DNA of 64,000 nucleotides from NCBI GenBank assembly GCA_025174535.1, contig JALBUN010000004.1:682001-746000 (forward strand), read 5' to 3'. Positions 11,101 to 22,476 of this stretch are shown piece by piece (positions within the stretch are counted from its first letter, which is position 1; the number at the start of each line of letters is the position of its first letter). Position numbers and translations under genes: made by a program. The notes under the pieces are model-generated. The model was not told where the DNA came from. It ran no database searches and saw nothing but the letters and a program-made list of their open reading frames with translations. Origin of the DNA: Cantharellus purpuraceus (lineage: Eukaryota; Basidiomycota; Agaricomycetes; Cantharellales; Hydnaceae).

Positions 11101-13641
11101 TACCTTGAACGTAGTAAGGACTACATCAAATTTTCGAAGGTCTTCCTCGTGTTCGGCCTTGTTGGGGCCTTTGATGGGTAATTCAAATTAAATGTAAGTA
11201 CCGTGAGGGCGTAAACCCGCCTACCATGATATATGAGGCAACTGAAGGCTCCGTCTGTCTTGGTTTCAATCTGACAAAATGGTGATGAGAACCCGGCAAT
11301 ACAGCAATGTTGTACCTACTTCCAGCTTCCATTGATCTAACAGCGTCACTGGGACGCAGATTAGAGTGGATTTCACGGCCGGGTTGTCAGAGCGATGCTG
11401 TAACATCGTAGAAATCCTGTAACAAAATACGTCTACTTCAGCTGGCTGTATGGCCATGATCATGAAAAGATTTACATTTGTACACTTGCAGCAACTCCGT
11501 CAGCTTTGGTAGGATTTAGCAGAACAAACAAATTGTACACACGTCTTGCCTAGGCCCATTTCATCCGCCAGGATCCCACCTTTGTGAGTTCCTTGCTCAT
11601 GTTCCAACATCCATGCAACACCTGAACAACTAGTTAACAGATAAAGCACAAGTATGGCCATGACAATCACCGATAACTTGATGAGGCATTAGAGCTATTT
11701 TCATGAGGGGAAGCTGCTCCCCCAATTTCTTCAGGTCAAGCTTCGCCAATGCCTTGTCGACCGACTCGTTGCCATCAAATAAATCAGGATTTCCAGCCTC
11801 GATCAAGAACTTATCAATACTAATAATGACATTTGAGAAATGATAGTAAATGTTGCTATAAAATATCACGTACTCGCCGAGATCCGCAACAGGACCGCTA
11901 GCTGAGGGGCAATTCATGTCTCCATGGGTGTCATCCTCTGACTCATAATCCATGGTATCGCCATAGTTTGGTAAGCTAGATGCTGCCGACATAGCATTCA
12001 AGTTGATTTGCGGTTTGGTATTGAGCATGCCTCTGGCAGAATCTGCTCCATATGACGGGATTGATGTCACATGCTGGCTACTCGAAGCTGAGGTAGCGGG
12101 ATTCGAACTGAGTGGCTTCACATCCATAACTGCAAGCTGGGTCTCCGAATCTGAGGGAGCAGGAATCGACCCGTATGGCTCCACGTCCATTTCCATAAAC
12201 TGGGCATTCGAATTTGAGGCAGCGGGACCCGAACCATATGGCTCCACAGCCATGTTATTTGGTAGCTTCACGAAGCGAATTCCGGTGGTATTTGAAAGTA
12301 AGGCATTGCGTCCGCATGCCTGAGCAGCCTCAAGATCCTGTAGCTGCTTTTCAAACTCGCGAATCCGTCTCCAGTGGCGGGTTTCTTTCCTGGTAACCCT
12401 ATAATAATTTCCGAGCTTGGTCCGAACATTGTACAATTCTTTTTCAAGGGAAGTATCCGTGTGAGACACGTAAGAGCCCGCAGGCGCACTACCAGCGGCA
12501 GCATCAGCAGATGTTATGAGGTTACGCGCTACCGTCGGTAGATATTGGCTTGAGACAGTGTTGACTTGCTCTTCTTTACGTTTCTTGACATACGGGTTGT
12601 GAGGACTGGAGCTTGGAATGGTGATGTCTGTGTCATCTCCACTGAAAGAGCGCTTCATAGGTATCGTTGAAGAAGAGCTTGAAGGTGAATATTCGGAATG
12701 ATAACGGCTGGGTGAAGAAGAGTGTAAGTCCATGATTGAGTCTGTGGTGTTTATAAGACCATTCAAAGTTGGAAGATTATTTGTTGCATGCTGCAGACCT
12801 CTCTTAGCACTTGCATAGTCTTCTGAGCTATGGGCTGGATGAGGCGCAATCTGAGACACGTGTGAGGCGTAATCAGTCAACTTCAACTTTGAGAATATGA
12901 GCAAGCAAAACGTTGAACAGCCTGCGAAAGGCCAAGAGGAGAAATTCCTTGTGACCCGCATATATGTAGACGTGACGAAATGAGAAAGCTCCTTTTGAAA
13001 CAATTTGACTTACAATATGATTAGCTTCCCTATTTCCCTAACGATACAAGGTAAGTGGCGTAGCCAAAGATAGGTACGTGAAGTATACATACAGTTGTTA
13101 CATTGACTCGTGCACAACGATTGGCTTTGTGAGTAGGGTGTTCCTCCGCGTGAACCTTTGCATATTAAACTATTGCGTAAGTGCATATTTCATATAACAC
13201 CATAGAAGGAGGCGAACGCGATACGGAGTGAGCGAGCCTATGCCCGACTCAAGACCATTATCACCTCCGCCCGCCCGCGGAGTAAGGTTGATACTGATAA
13301 ATTCGCATCCTTTCTCGAGACAGATAACTCTCCCATCTAGAGCATAATTAGTGGTTCAAGGCACCGGCGTGCTCAAAAGATGCGTTGACTTACAACCATG
13401 ACCTGAGTGTGGGTATATGTAAAAGAAAGTATCGTCTTTAGAAAACCTGGAGTGTTTTCGTAGCTCGTCGAGGTATCCATCAGGTATGGTATTGTGCTGT
13501 GCTTCTGATGAGTATGATACGCGGCGATATTGGGTGGGAAAGAAGTAGCACCGAAGACGCGGGGGATCCCAGAGATCTTTTAGCGAGTTCTAGAAGCTTG
13601 TCCGGAGACGGCTCGGAGTTAATCAGCACGGAGAACGACAT
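8177..13641 (-). CDS. ULS1: SNF2-family ATPase with RING finger, ULS1-like
   Basis: A long many-exon gene read on the minus strand. After an N-terminal region holding KGC and HxxEEHPTH motifs (about 13641-13080), a Ser-rich linker and a coiled coil (about 12460-12330), the ATPase begins: LMPHQ, Walker [14 protein letters not shown] (11605-11550), [16 protein letters not shown] box [10 protein letters not shown] (about 10860-10815), RWCLTGTPV, then a C3HC4 RING ([24 protein letters not shown]; about 9870-9575). A charged GK-repeat linker leads to the C-terminal helicase lobe: [38 protein letters not shown], ending LASLFGLNGRG at TAG 8177-8179. RING insertion between the helicase lobes is typical of Rad5/Rad16/Uls1; there is no HIRAN domain, favouring Uls1, a SUMO-targeted translocase. 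The start at 13641 follows from phase-consistent splicing but the 5' exons are less certain; one intron near 12880 is very short. Confidence 0.85.
9370..9408 (-). repeat. Hexanucleotide repeat coding a Gly-Lys tract
   Basis: About six tandem copies of GGCAAG (seen as CTTGCC on the plus strand) encode an alternating Gly-Lys run in the linker after the RING finger of the ULS1-like protein. In-frame repeat length may vary between strains. Confidence 0.8.
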
Positions 13642-13810
13642 ATCTTGGAATGAGAGAGAGAAAGAGATGACTGCGTCTGGCGGTGGCGGAGGAGGAGTAG
13701 TCCAGTGGTTTCAATTAAAGACGCGTCTTATTTATATACGCGTGTATGACAAAGCAAGTCACGCACTAGGTGGCACAAGCCAAATCCGGCCAAGCTGTGG
13801 CTGAGTGGAC
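13642..13810. promoter_or_regulatory. Short divergent promoter between ULS1-like gene and RRF1
   Basis: 169 bases separate the two start codons. The stretch includes a purine-rich run and GGCGGTGGCGGAGGAGG at about 13680-13696. No TATA box is evident for either gene. Confidence 0.4.
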
Positions 13811-14721
13811 ATGTTCTTTGTCTTCAGGCGGGGATTCGGTGGGGCATATCTCAAAGCCACGTTGTCAGCAAAGACACCGATACCACCTTTTTTTCGACCC
13901 TATGCGTCAAAGAGCAAGGCCACTGCCAAGCACGCCCCTTCACAATCGGACGTCAAGGGATCTCGTGCCACTTCCACTTCCGGCCTTATTCCCATTTCTA
14001 AGCGTGCCTTTAAAGATGAAACTGCGCAGGCTGAGTATGATAAGGCTGCCACAAAGATGGTGGCCGCTGTGGGTTGGTTGAAGAAGGAGACTGCTGGAAT
14101 AAAAGCCAGGGGGCTCGGATATGTCACACCCGCAATATTGGATCCTGTCAAAGTGGTCCTACCCGAGGATCCGAAGGAACACCGTCTTGAGGAAGTCGCG
14201 ACTGTTGGTATTCGCGATGGATCAAATCTAATTGTGACACTATACGAGGACACGGTGTGTAGTTGTGACTTGTGAAGTTTGTCACGGTTTGTGAAACATT
14301 CGCCTTTTAGAACCTGAAACATGTGGAAAAGGCCATGTATACCGCAAAAATACCAAACGTTGTACCACAAAAGATCGATGCACGGACTCTAAAGATTGTG
14401 ATCCCTAGGTCCGCCATAAGTTGACAACCTAAAGACTTGATATTTATCATAGTGTAGACCAACCATGGAAGCGCGGGTTGCCCTGCTCACCACTGCATCA
14501 AAAACTGCAGAGGATACGCGTATACAGATCCGTAAGTTGAAGGACGCCAGCATGCGTAAGCATAAATGGAAGCCTCGTTCAGACGAGGGAGAGCAGGTTA
14601 GTCATCATCGCTATGAAAATGCCTGCACTGACTTTGATCACAGTTTCAAAAACTGTGCGATACGCATATCAAAGAAGTCGATCAAATCCTGGCAAGGGCT
14701 AAGCAAGAATTGGGGACATGA
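13811..14721 (+). CDS. RRF1: Mitochondrial ribosome recycling factor
   Basis: Four exons (13811-14254, 14311-14408, 14458-14596, 14644-14721) give 252 residues. RRF splits post-termination ribosomes with EF-G in the mitochondrial matrix. The first 60 residues are rich in Arg, Lys, Ser and Ala with almost no acidic residues, a clear mitochondrial leader (FRRGFGGAYLKATLSAK). The RRF domain follows: LDPVKVVLP, LEEVATVGIRDGSNLIVTLY, VEKAMYTAKIPNVVPQK, IVIPRPTMEAR, IRKLKDASMRKHKWK, ending AKQELGT. Helix-loop order and length match mitochondrial RRF. The ATG at 13811 is the only suitable start. It is divergent from the ULS1-like gene. Confidence 0.93.
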
Positions 14722-14946
14722 TAGACCTGCTCAAACCACGTCTCATCAATCTGCACATGTATCTAGAATACTTAAAGAGTAGTATGCAATCCCAAAAACC
14801 GCTGATGCAAGCCAAAGGGGAATGCATTTGTAGTAGACATCAATCTGTTCAAGTCACAGTACAAGCACAATAATTTGATAACTAATGGTTGAATAGCGAG
14901 GACAAGATGCCACGAGAAGGGGGAAGCGTGGTCTATGAACAGGTGG

Positions 14947-17204
14947 TTACAGGGGAGCACGGGAAGACTGCAGTATAGTAGCAAGTGCATCCGGTTGCAG
15001 ACTAAGTCGTGCTGCGAGATTTTCGAAGGCTCTGGACGTTTCGAAGCATCTGTAGGACAGCTCATTCATGGACGTTTGATCACTCGACGTATTAGGATTG
15101 GCATAGGCTTTCATCCAATGTTCCAGCATGAGGAGCTGTGAGTCTGTGAACGCTACACTCACGTTAGACTGAGCTTTGTGTTCAATTTTGCCATGATACT
15201 TACCTTTACAATTAATGCTGGCAGTGTGGAGCTTCTTAAGCAATTCAACGCGTCCCTCGATTTCCTCCAATTGAGACATAAGAACTTGAAGCGCCGCTGC
15301 ACTAGAAGATGAGGAAAAGTAACAACTGTTTCGCTCAGAACTCGCCTCTGGTAACATCTATAGATATGCCATGTCAGGTCAGCGACAAAGACACCGTACT
15401 GAAAGACTGACGGAAGAGCGAGTCTCTCAATTCAGACGACCAAAATATTCGACTGTCAACGTCCGATGGAAACGTAGACAAGATGCTTATAAGTGAGTAG
15501 AATGGCAACGAAGGTACCTTCAAGAAGTGTGACTGCATCCGAGTGGTGAGTATTGTGGTAATGTGCAAGAGACACACAGACGTTTGGGGTGATGATGAGA
15601 TTGAGCAAGCTTCGAAGTTCAACATTTGAGAGGAGGCCATGTGCCAATGCTTCGTTGACCTGCTCATTGTCGAGGCCGTCCAAGGACGGCGAGCCTCCAT
15701 GGAATTTTCCTCGCCAATGAGGGTAGAGCTACGCTTGGATAATCAGTGACAGCACTGTACGAGACAAGAAACCGTACTGCAATCATAAGTTCCTCTTGTG
15801 ATGACAAGGTGACTGTCACGGCTCGAGCACGACGCCCTTGACCGAGAATCGCATTCTGAGATGAACGTAGAGCAGCACGAGCATCCTCGTGCAAAAGCTG
15901 AACAAAAGCATGGCTTAGAGTCTTGCCTTTGGTATCGAGCAGCACATGAGCTTCAATAATAGGCCGTTTGATGAAATTTTCGATGACAATGGGAGTCACA
16001 TCCTGATAGGACATCATAGAGGAAAACAGGTGTCAGCACCAACACAGCATAATACCAAAGGGATCAGACCCAAGGGACGTTATCGATTCTGAGAACAGCG
16101 ATGCCATCACGTCGAGGGCCTTGAGTTGAAGCTGGTGCACTTTGATTCCCAGGGGTTGCGTGCGATGTTGTTGCAGAAGGCCTTCGGAATGCAGAATTCA
16201 TCTTGGACAGGACATCCAGGGAGTCGCCCAGAACAAAATGGAAACTATCAACAGTGGAGCTGCAATCCATGCAGGACATATTCTTCTCTCCAACAATGTT
16301 GAGAGTTCCCGTAAAACATGAAGAGCAAAAAATGTGCGAGCAAGGAGACAAGACAATCATGCGACACGAGCTGGAAGGTTGTTTGTCGCATACAGAACAA
16401 GCAGAGCTCAGGTCGCACAAGTCAAGCGAATCAGAAGGCTGGATGGGTTTGAAACGACCTTGAAACTGCTTCCGAACTGGCGAAAAAGCAGACGTTGTCA
16501 CAGTCTCAGAGTCTCCGCGAGATTTGATGTCCAGGAACGGCTGACAAACATGAAACTTATTGCCACGAAGAGGACAGGAAGTCCTACCGAGTCAAACAGG
16601 CGACGACGTGGCACTGCGGGTGCAGTCAAACAGCCAAGAGACTGGAGAACGTTAGTCTTAGGCAACGGTGTGCTGAAGTTTGAACCAGAATGAACTAGCG
16701 AAGAAACTGAGCTCATAAGCGGCTGTCGTCGTAGATTTGAGCACTCATGATGAGAGGAAGCTGGCAGTATATCAACCCAAACGGCACACCAGAATATTTC
16801 ATGCAAACTTACCTGTTAGTTCAAGTGCACAATAGATCAGCAAATGATGGAAGTTCCGATATCAGGTCGAAAAACATCAATTACAGATGCATATACCCAC
16901 CTTCGTTTGCACATTGATTAGTTTCAACTGCTGTGACCTTGATGCCATAGAGCTGTGCTCTTTCTCGCCAGTTATCAGTCAGATCTGCGGCGCTTTTCGC
17001 TGCTTTTGCATATAGAGGCGACCTCGGAGAGTGCTTGATAGACGAAGGAGAGGTGAGAGTAGATGAGAAAGAGCGGCCGCTGAAGGGTGAGCTCGTGTAT
17101 GGGGTAGTGTAGGCACTGGTGGAGGGCGTACGGGGCGACAGGTTGCGTGAATGTAAAGCTCGATCACGAACGGGAGTTGATGGCACTGTCACAGAGGAAG
17201 ACAT
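14947..17204 (-). CDS. RING finger plus RRM protein
   Basis: Multi-exon minus-strand gene starting MSSSVTVPSTPVRD at 17204 and ending SSRAPL, TAA at 14947-14949. The N-terminal 75 residues are Ser/Thr/Pro rich with several SP and TP sites, so phosphorylation is likely. A RING-like finger follows (CSVCDKQ, CSHIFCSSCF, CMDCSS; about 16410-16250), then RRM-type folds beginning IAVLRIDNVPWDVTP and HAFVQLLHEDARAAL (about 16110-15880). A second RRM-like stretch comes next (WRGKFHGGSPSL), and a C-terminal helical region with LEEIEGRVELLKKL. The RING plus RRM pairing suggests an RNA-binding ubiquitin ligase. I do not recognise a named ortholog. Exon joins at 16900-16610 are the least certain. Confidence 0.75.
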
Positions 17205-18426
17205 CTTGTTGCCAGTTAGCAGAGAAGGATGGACGTAAGAGGAAAGATAGGATGCTGCACACCAAAACCAAACTCCGCCCATTTAGAGTTTGACGCGTCC
17301 ATCACGTGATCGCGTCGATTCTGTGATTTACACCCGTGACTAGGAGATAACAACTAAAGCATATGAAAAAGCGTCCGCGCATGCACTAGAGCGATCGTTA
17401 GTGTCCTCTGATGTTATTAATATGATCGAGGCATTCATGCCCGCGATCACGTAGATCTGGATATGCGTACTAAAAAGTTCAACATCATCCTACGTGGCAC
17501 CTGCACGTCGCCGCCTCCTGTCTGTCAGAAATTGCTTACATGAATTGTACAGTCCCCTCGCACATGGTATTTTTTCACGAAAAAGATCTGACAATGCCTA
17601 TTGTGACTTGATTCAAAGGTCTAATCATGTTGCTGATGATGTCGCACCTTCTCCATGACATGCTATTTATTCCTTGACATCTTGCTATTGCCGACGATGA
17701 AAAGCAACATCTGCATTAATGAGTTGGTTTCCACGAACGGACAGGGCTGTTTCCCCATCAGTACATTGTTTGGAAGATAGCATGGTTTTGCCCCGGATGA
17801 GCGCTCACGAACATCAAAGAAGCCAAACTGATACACCAGCACATGACAACATCGAACCGTAGGTTGCGTGAGTCAAGCCAATAATTCGGCTGTAACATAA
17901 ATCTGCAGTTTGGGTCCTGACGCGTGTGGCGTATCATGAGGTTAGCTTTTCCCATGGTTATATTCCTCATATCCCCGGGCGCTGTTCAGAAGCACTGCGT
18001 ACCATTTTTGTCAGAGGTGTAAGCACGAATTTGTATACTTCGGACTTGGCTGCCGCTTCCTGCTTGCCATACGACCTCAACCTTCGGATGCTACCGGACT
18101 TAGCTAACACCAAACGGGATCTGATTCCCCTAAGGCGATGGGAATTTTGTATCGATACCTCCTATCTGGACAAGCCAGTTAGAATAGCCATGTCTTGCTA
18201 ATATCAGAACTGCAAAGCCTCATATGGCCCCTTTGGTGTACAGGTATGGAGCTCATTTTTGTACACAGTCGGTGCTACCACGTTTGTGGCGGACAGGGCC
18301 GTAGTCGACATCGTGAGAATCAGTACCTTTTGGTTGTGCAGAGCGCTAACTGAGCAAGAGGGTTGATGCTCTTCCCTCCAGCCTCTTTTTCCTTCCTTAC
18401 CTCTTAACCTGAGCTGTCGGTGGCAT
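17205..18426. other. Intergenic, no gene seen
   Basis: About 1.2 kb between the divergent starts of the RING/RRM gene and the G-alpha gene. Short open frames here (for example 17926-18201) show no family features. An A/T-rich stretch around 17530-17700 may be promoter. No repeats or RNA genes were recognised. Confidence 0.6.
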
Positions 18427-20216
18427 ATGATGCCAGCCCGTACGCATGAGGCCACTGACGACCCCCTGACCCGGGCACTTGATGCAGAACTCGTGCATGA
18501 GACGGAGAAGGAGCAAGAGGTTTGGTTGAAGAAGGAGAAGGAGGCAAGGCGGGTCTCTGAGACCATTGATGAGAGCATCAGGGAAGAGAAAGCGGTCTTG
18601 AAGAAGACGCGTCCAGTCAAAGTACTACTTCTCGGTATGCATGAAGCGATCCAGTGATTCATCGGAAGCTAATGACATGGCGTGGCGGGCAGGTCAATCC
18701 GAGTCAGGTGAGCAAAACGATCGCTGGAAAACTCACCAATTTGACCGCCTAACTTTAAAGGCAAGTCAACGGCTTTGAAGAATTTCCAGATCATACATAC
18801 GCCGCAGGTTGGTCTGGCCTGATTTTTCCTCAACCAACGCTTTTGCTGCATTTACATTACTTTCTAATAGGCATGGGCTGCTGAACGTAAATCATGGCGA
18901 ACCGTTATTCAGCTCAATCTGATCCGGTCTGTGAGATTCATCTTGGATGCCATGACTCAGGCACAATCCCGGCATGGACCTCTCGATCAGGACGTGCCCC
19001 AGAGTCCCGAACGAGCTGTAAACCCAATCTTTACTCAGGAGCACCTTGACCTCCAGACAAGACTGCAACCCTTATTACATGTGGAGCAGAGCCTCATCCA
19101 CAGACTCTGTCCTGTTGGACAGCCCAGCGGGACCACTCAAATGGCAGGAGCCCCCAAACTACGAGAAGTTGCCGTCAATGCCCTGTCATCTTGGAAAAGC
19201 ATCTTGTCCAAACTGGTACACACAGACGCGGAATATGGGCAGCCTGTCGACGTCAATGAAGCTGACGCCATATCACAAATCATTTCTGCTCGCAGGGACG
19301 ACATTCACAATTTATGGGCGGATCCTGTGATTCGCTCGCTTCTAACAAAACGAAAACTTCGCATCGAAGATCTCCCTGGATTGTACGTTCTGTTGTCATC
19401 TTGTATTGCATACGTCTGAGCACGGTGCAGCTTCCTGGATGACCTGGACCGTATTGCCAACCCTGACTACATTCCGTCTGATGATGATGTCCTGCGTGCG
19501 CGACTCAAGACAGTCGGGGTAACAGAATACCAATTCACACGAGAAACCAGCAACGTCATTGGGTCAGACTGGCGAATATATGATGTAGGAGGGAGCAGAA
19601 CACAACGAGCTGCATGGGCACCCTACTTCCAAGATGTCCACGCCATTATCTTCCTGGCCCCAATCAGTTGCTTCGACCAGGTTCTTGTCGAGGATGCCAC
19701 TGTGAACAGATTGGAGGACACGGTGATTCTTTGGAAATCCCTCTGTGGTAATCAACTCCTCAAGAGATGCAACCTCATCTTGTTCATGAACAAAACCGAT
19801 CTTATGGCCAAGAAGCTGGAGGCTGGCGTCCGCTTAGCCCGATATATTCCATCTTATGGAACTCGAGCTAACGACTTCACAACGGCCTCGGCCTGTAGGT
19901 GGAAATTCTGAGACATATTGCTGCTCCTGACACTATAAACCGTCACAGATCTCAAACGGAAGTTCCAGTTGATCTTCAGTGACCACTCGCCCCAGCGGCG
20001 ACCGTTTTATTGTCACATGACATCGCTGACTGTATGTTATCTCTCGCCAAGTTGATGCTTGCTTATAAATCTGATATATGCCAGGACATGCAAGCATCTG
20101 CGAAGGTCATCGCTTCCGGTAAGTCGTCCCTTGGGTTCCTTGCTTACCGACCTGAACTGCTTCCAGTGGCCGACATGATCGTGCATACCTATCTCCGAGA
20201 CCACGACGTGATCTAG
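18427..20216 (+). CDS. Heterotrimeric G protein alpha subunit, divergent type
   Basis: Eight exons (18427-18634, 18693-18707, 18761-18807, 18871-19382, 19431-19894, 19949-20031, 20085-20118, 20167-20216) give 470 residues in perfect phase. Nucleotide-binding motifs: P-loop LLLGQSESGKST, switch I LRARLKTVG with its Arg and Mg-binding Thr, switch II YDVGGSRTQRAAW, NKTD in LFMNKTDLM, and TSLTD-like MTSLTDMQAS near the end; C-terminus YLRDHDVI. The protein is longer than the usual 350 residues because of an insert in the helical domain (about residues 110-180). The switch II Gln that positions water for GTP hydrolysis (GGQ in most G-alphas) is Ser here, and the N-terminus lacks the MGxxxS myristoylation motif. 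It probably belongs to the basidiomycete-expanded group; whether it couples to a receptor is unknown. Confidence 0.92.
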
Positions 20217-21117
20217 GGGTTCGATGGGCATCTATAATTCCTTTCGTTTGAAGTATTGTATATTGGTGGAAGGAATGCTGTAGGACCGGAATGTATTGTG
20301 TCGTGTAACTCACATTTCCTGAATTGGACCTGTCTCGTGATACGCGAAGTATGCAATGAATGGACAGACATCGTATGAACCAGAGCCGAATGTTCCGCGT
20401 TCAATGCATCAGGAGCTATTCATGATGGTATCAATAACAACGCGTCGTTCGACTGTTGTGTGTGGAAGGAATCATGCACCGACTCGGATACATATCTAGC
20501 TGACAGAGCTTAGGCATTCACTACCAATTGTCGTGATATGAGACACACGCTCGCGAATAATTGGTAACTCGAAGTTCTGTGTCTCAAGCATCTTGCCTAT
20601 CCCCTGAAAGCTCCTTGTATAGAGAAACTGAGAGATGTATAGTCAGTAGATCAGATGCCAGGGTATGAATGGAACGATCCTTCGTCTCCGAGTCATTTAA
20701 TGTCGGCTGCAGGTTGCAACCGTATTAGTTTGCTTCCAAATGGCACTTGAGGAAGTTTAGGGTTGACAGATTTGGGAACGTCACGGACGATGGGTTGGAT
20801 TTTGCTTCAACGACTCGGAGCCTCCCAGTCACCTACTGGTAGTCTTCACAATCATAATTTGCCAGATTTACTTTGCACTTCGCTGATCCCGATATATCGC
20901 ATGACCGACATAAACGTTTTAAGCTACAACATGCTCCAGTTCTTCGGTTGATGGCATTCGGGAGGTCGAATATTTCAGACTCATCTTGAAATCCTAGCTC
21001 AATATTCAAACTCCGGGTTCACGACCGGTCACAGCGTCACGGTTGTTTTTTTCAGACTGAGTGCAGGCAGCCTGTAGTTTCTCGTTTTCTTTTTATTGTC
21101 ATCATCTCGGACCCCAA
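20217..21117. other. Intergenic, no gene seen
   Basis: 0.9 kb downstream of the G-alpha gene and upstream of the next start. No frame shows coding character. The last 120 bases are pyrimidine-rich, as in fungal promoters. Confidence 0.6.
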
Positions 21118-21973
21118 TGGCCCCTCGCTCCAAAGCAAAGTCGGTCGTCATCGTAGACCTCGACGATGTGCCTCAGCTCTCCCAGCCGTCAAGCGACGAT
21201 GGGTAAGATGAGTTTCCATCTTGAAATTCCATACATGCAGTCACGACATACCCATCTCATCACCTGGCCTTTTTCTCAGCATGACCGCCGCATTGATCCA
21301 AAAGATACACGGTGCGCGTCACTTTTATGTTTGCACATTCGTCTTTCCTTCTCGTTGTGTCTGGCAGCCGCTGCGGAGAAAAGGAGGAAAGAGAAGGAAG
21401 CTCGATTCTTGGCGACTTACGAGAAGGAGACCTCTGAAACCGCTAGTCGCATCTAAACTCCCTCCTCAGGCCAACACTTACTAGCAGCGCGGTATTTCGC
21501 CTCCGCAGATCGCACGCAGTGCACTCGAGTTCAGTGATTACCGCGATCAAATGTGTGTCTCGTCCTTCCATGTGTCTTCACGCTCACCACCGTTCCTCCT
21601 TTAGAAGCAAGGTATTCGATGACTTTCTCATGGCATATGCCAAGGCAGAAGACGAGATCCGCGCAACGTGGGTCAAAATCATCGCAGCGCATGCACCCTT
21701 CACAGTAAACTTCAAGCCCTGCTATCCAATACATCTCGTGAAAAAACTTCCATATCTCTAATACAGGCACGCATCCGAGAACATCTCGCTGCCGAGATAC
21801 AGCAGGAGAAGGAGAGAGAAGATCAGCAAGTCCTTGGCATAGCGTACCATAAGAAATCCGAAGAATGTGCGTCTTGTGATCAATCTGCCGATTAACTTGC
21901 GATCATCAGCAATGTCTATCATATAGCCCTCGACCGAATCATTGCTTATCTCCTGGAATCTGGTGCGGAATAG
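21118..21973 (+). CDS. Small coiled-coil protein of unknown function
   Basis: Start MAPRSKAKSVVIVDLDD at 21118, then a short exon ALIQKIHA, an exon with AAEKRRKEKEARFLATYEK, an exon IARSALEFSDYRDQ joined to SKVFDDFLMAYAKAEDEIRA, an exon ARIREHLAAEIQQEKERED, and a last exon VYHIALDRIIAYLLESGAE ending TAG 21971-21973. Charged heptad-like helices dominate, with a basic N-terminus that could be nuclear. All junctions fit GT-AG in phase except one near 21445, where only a weak GC donor restores frame, so either that join is wrong or the gene is damaged there. I do not recognise the family. Confidence 0.5.
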
Positions 21974-22104
21974 ACCATGGCGACTTTTGTCTCATTTGGC
22001 GTGGGGGCTTGTATTATTCCGACTGTTCCTTAACTATTGCGTAAGTTGTATTCACGTTTGTTCCTATAGCACCCCCGTTATTCTATGATGCTTTACGAAG
22101 ATAT

Positions 22105-22152
22105 ACTTGTCATATGATTTACTTGTCATATGATTTACTTGTCATATGATTT
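22105..22152. repeat. Tandem repeat, three 16-base units
   Basis: Three exact copies of ACTTGTCATATGATTT head to tail, in the A/T-rich gap between the coiled-coil gene and the desaturase. Each unit contains the palindrome CATATG. Confidence 0.9.
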
Positions 22153-22476
22153 TCATTATAATAATGATACATCTCAAAGCTAGACGGGTTGACGTTTACG
22201 AGCTAGTTGAGACCTACTCGTCTAAGCTAGAAGATCGTCGGAAGCTCTTCGATTCGTGCCCTTGAAACCACCTGATCTCTCTCCATCAGCCTACAGACCG
22301 TTGGTGATACCCTAAACATGCTAGTAAATCTGGGAGAGGGGGTTTTAAAAAAAAGGGGGGTAGACGTGGCAAATCCATAAGCGATGATAAAAATCTACAA
22401 TGCAGGCGATGATAATATACTTTGATTGGGGTCGAGACCGGCAGTAAAAGAACAAGGCACCAAGCGCATGCTTGCC

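Noticed and set aside
12080..12130. GGATTCGAACTG resembling a tRNA T-loop
   Set aside because: It lies inside ULS1 coding sequence, with no acceptor stem or A box around it. Other TTCGA sites (28197, 34160, 51515) fail the same way.
15600..16050. Short ORFs as separate small genes between the RING and C-terminal exons
   Set aside because: They join in phase as exons of one RING/RRM protein.
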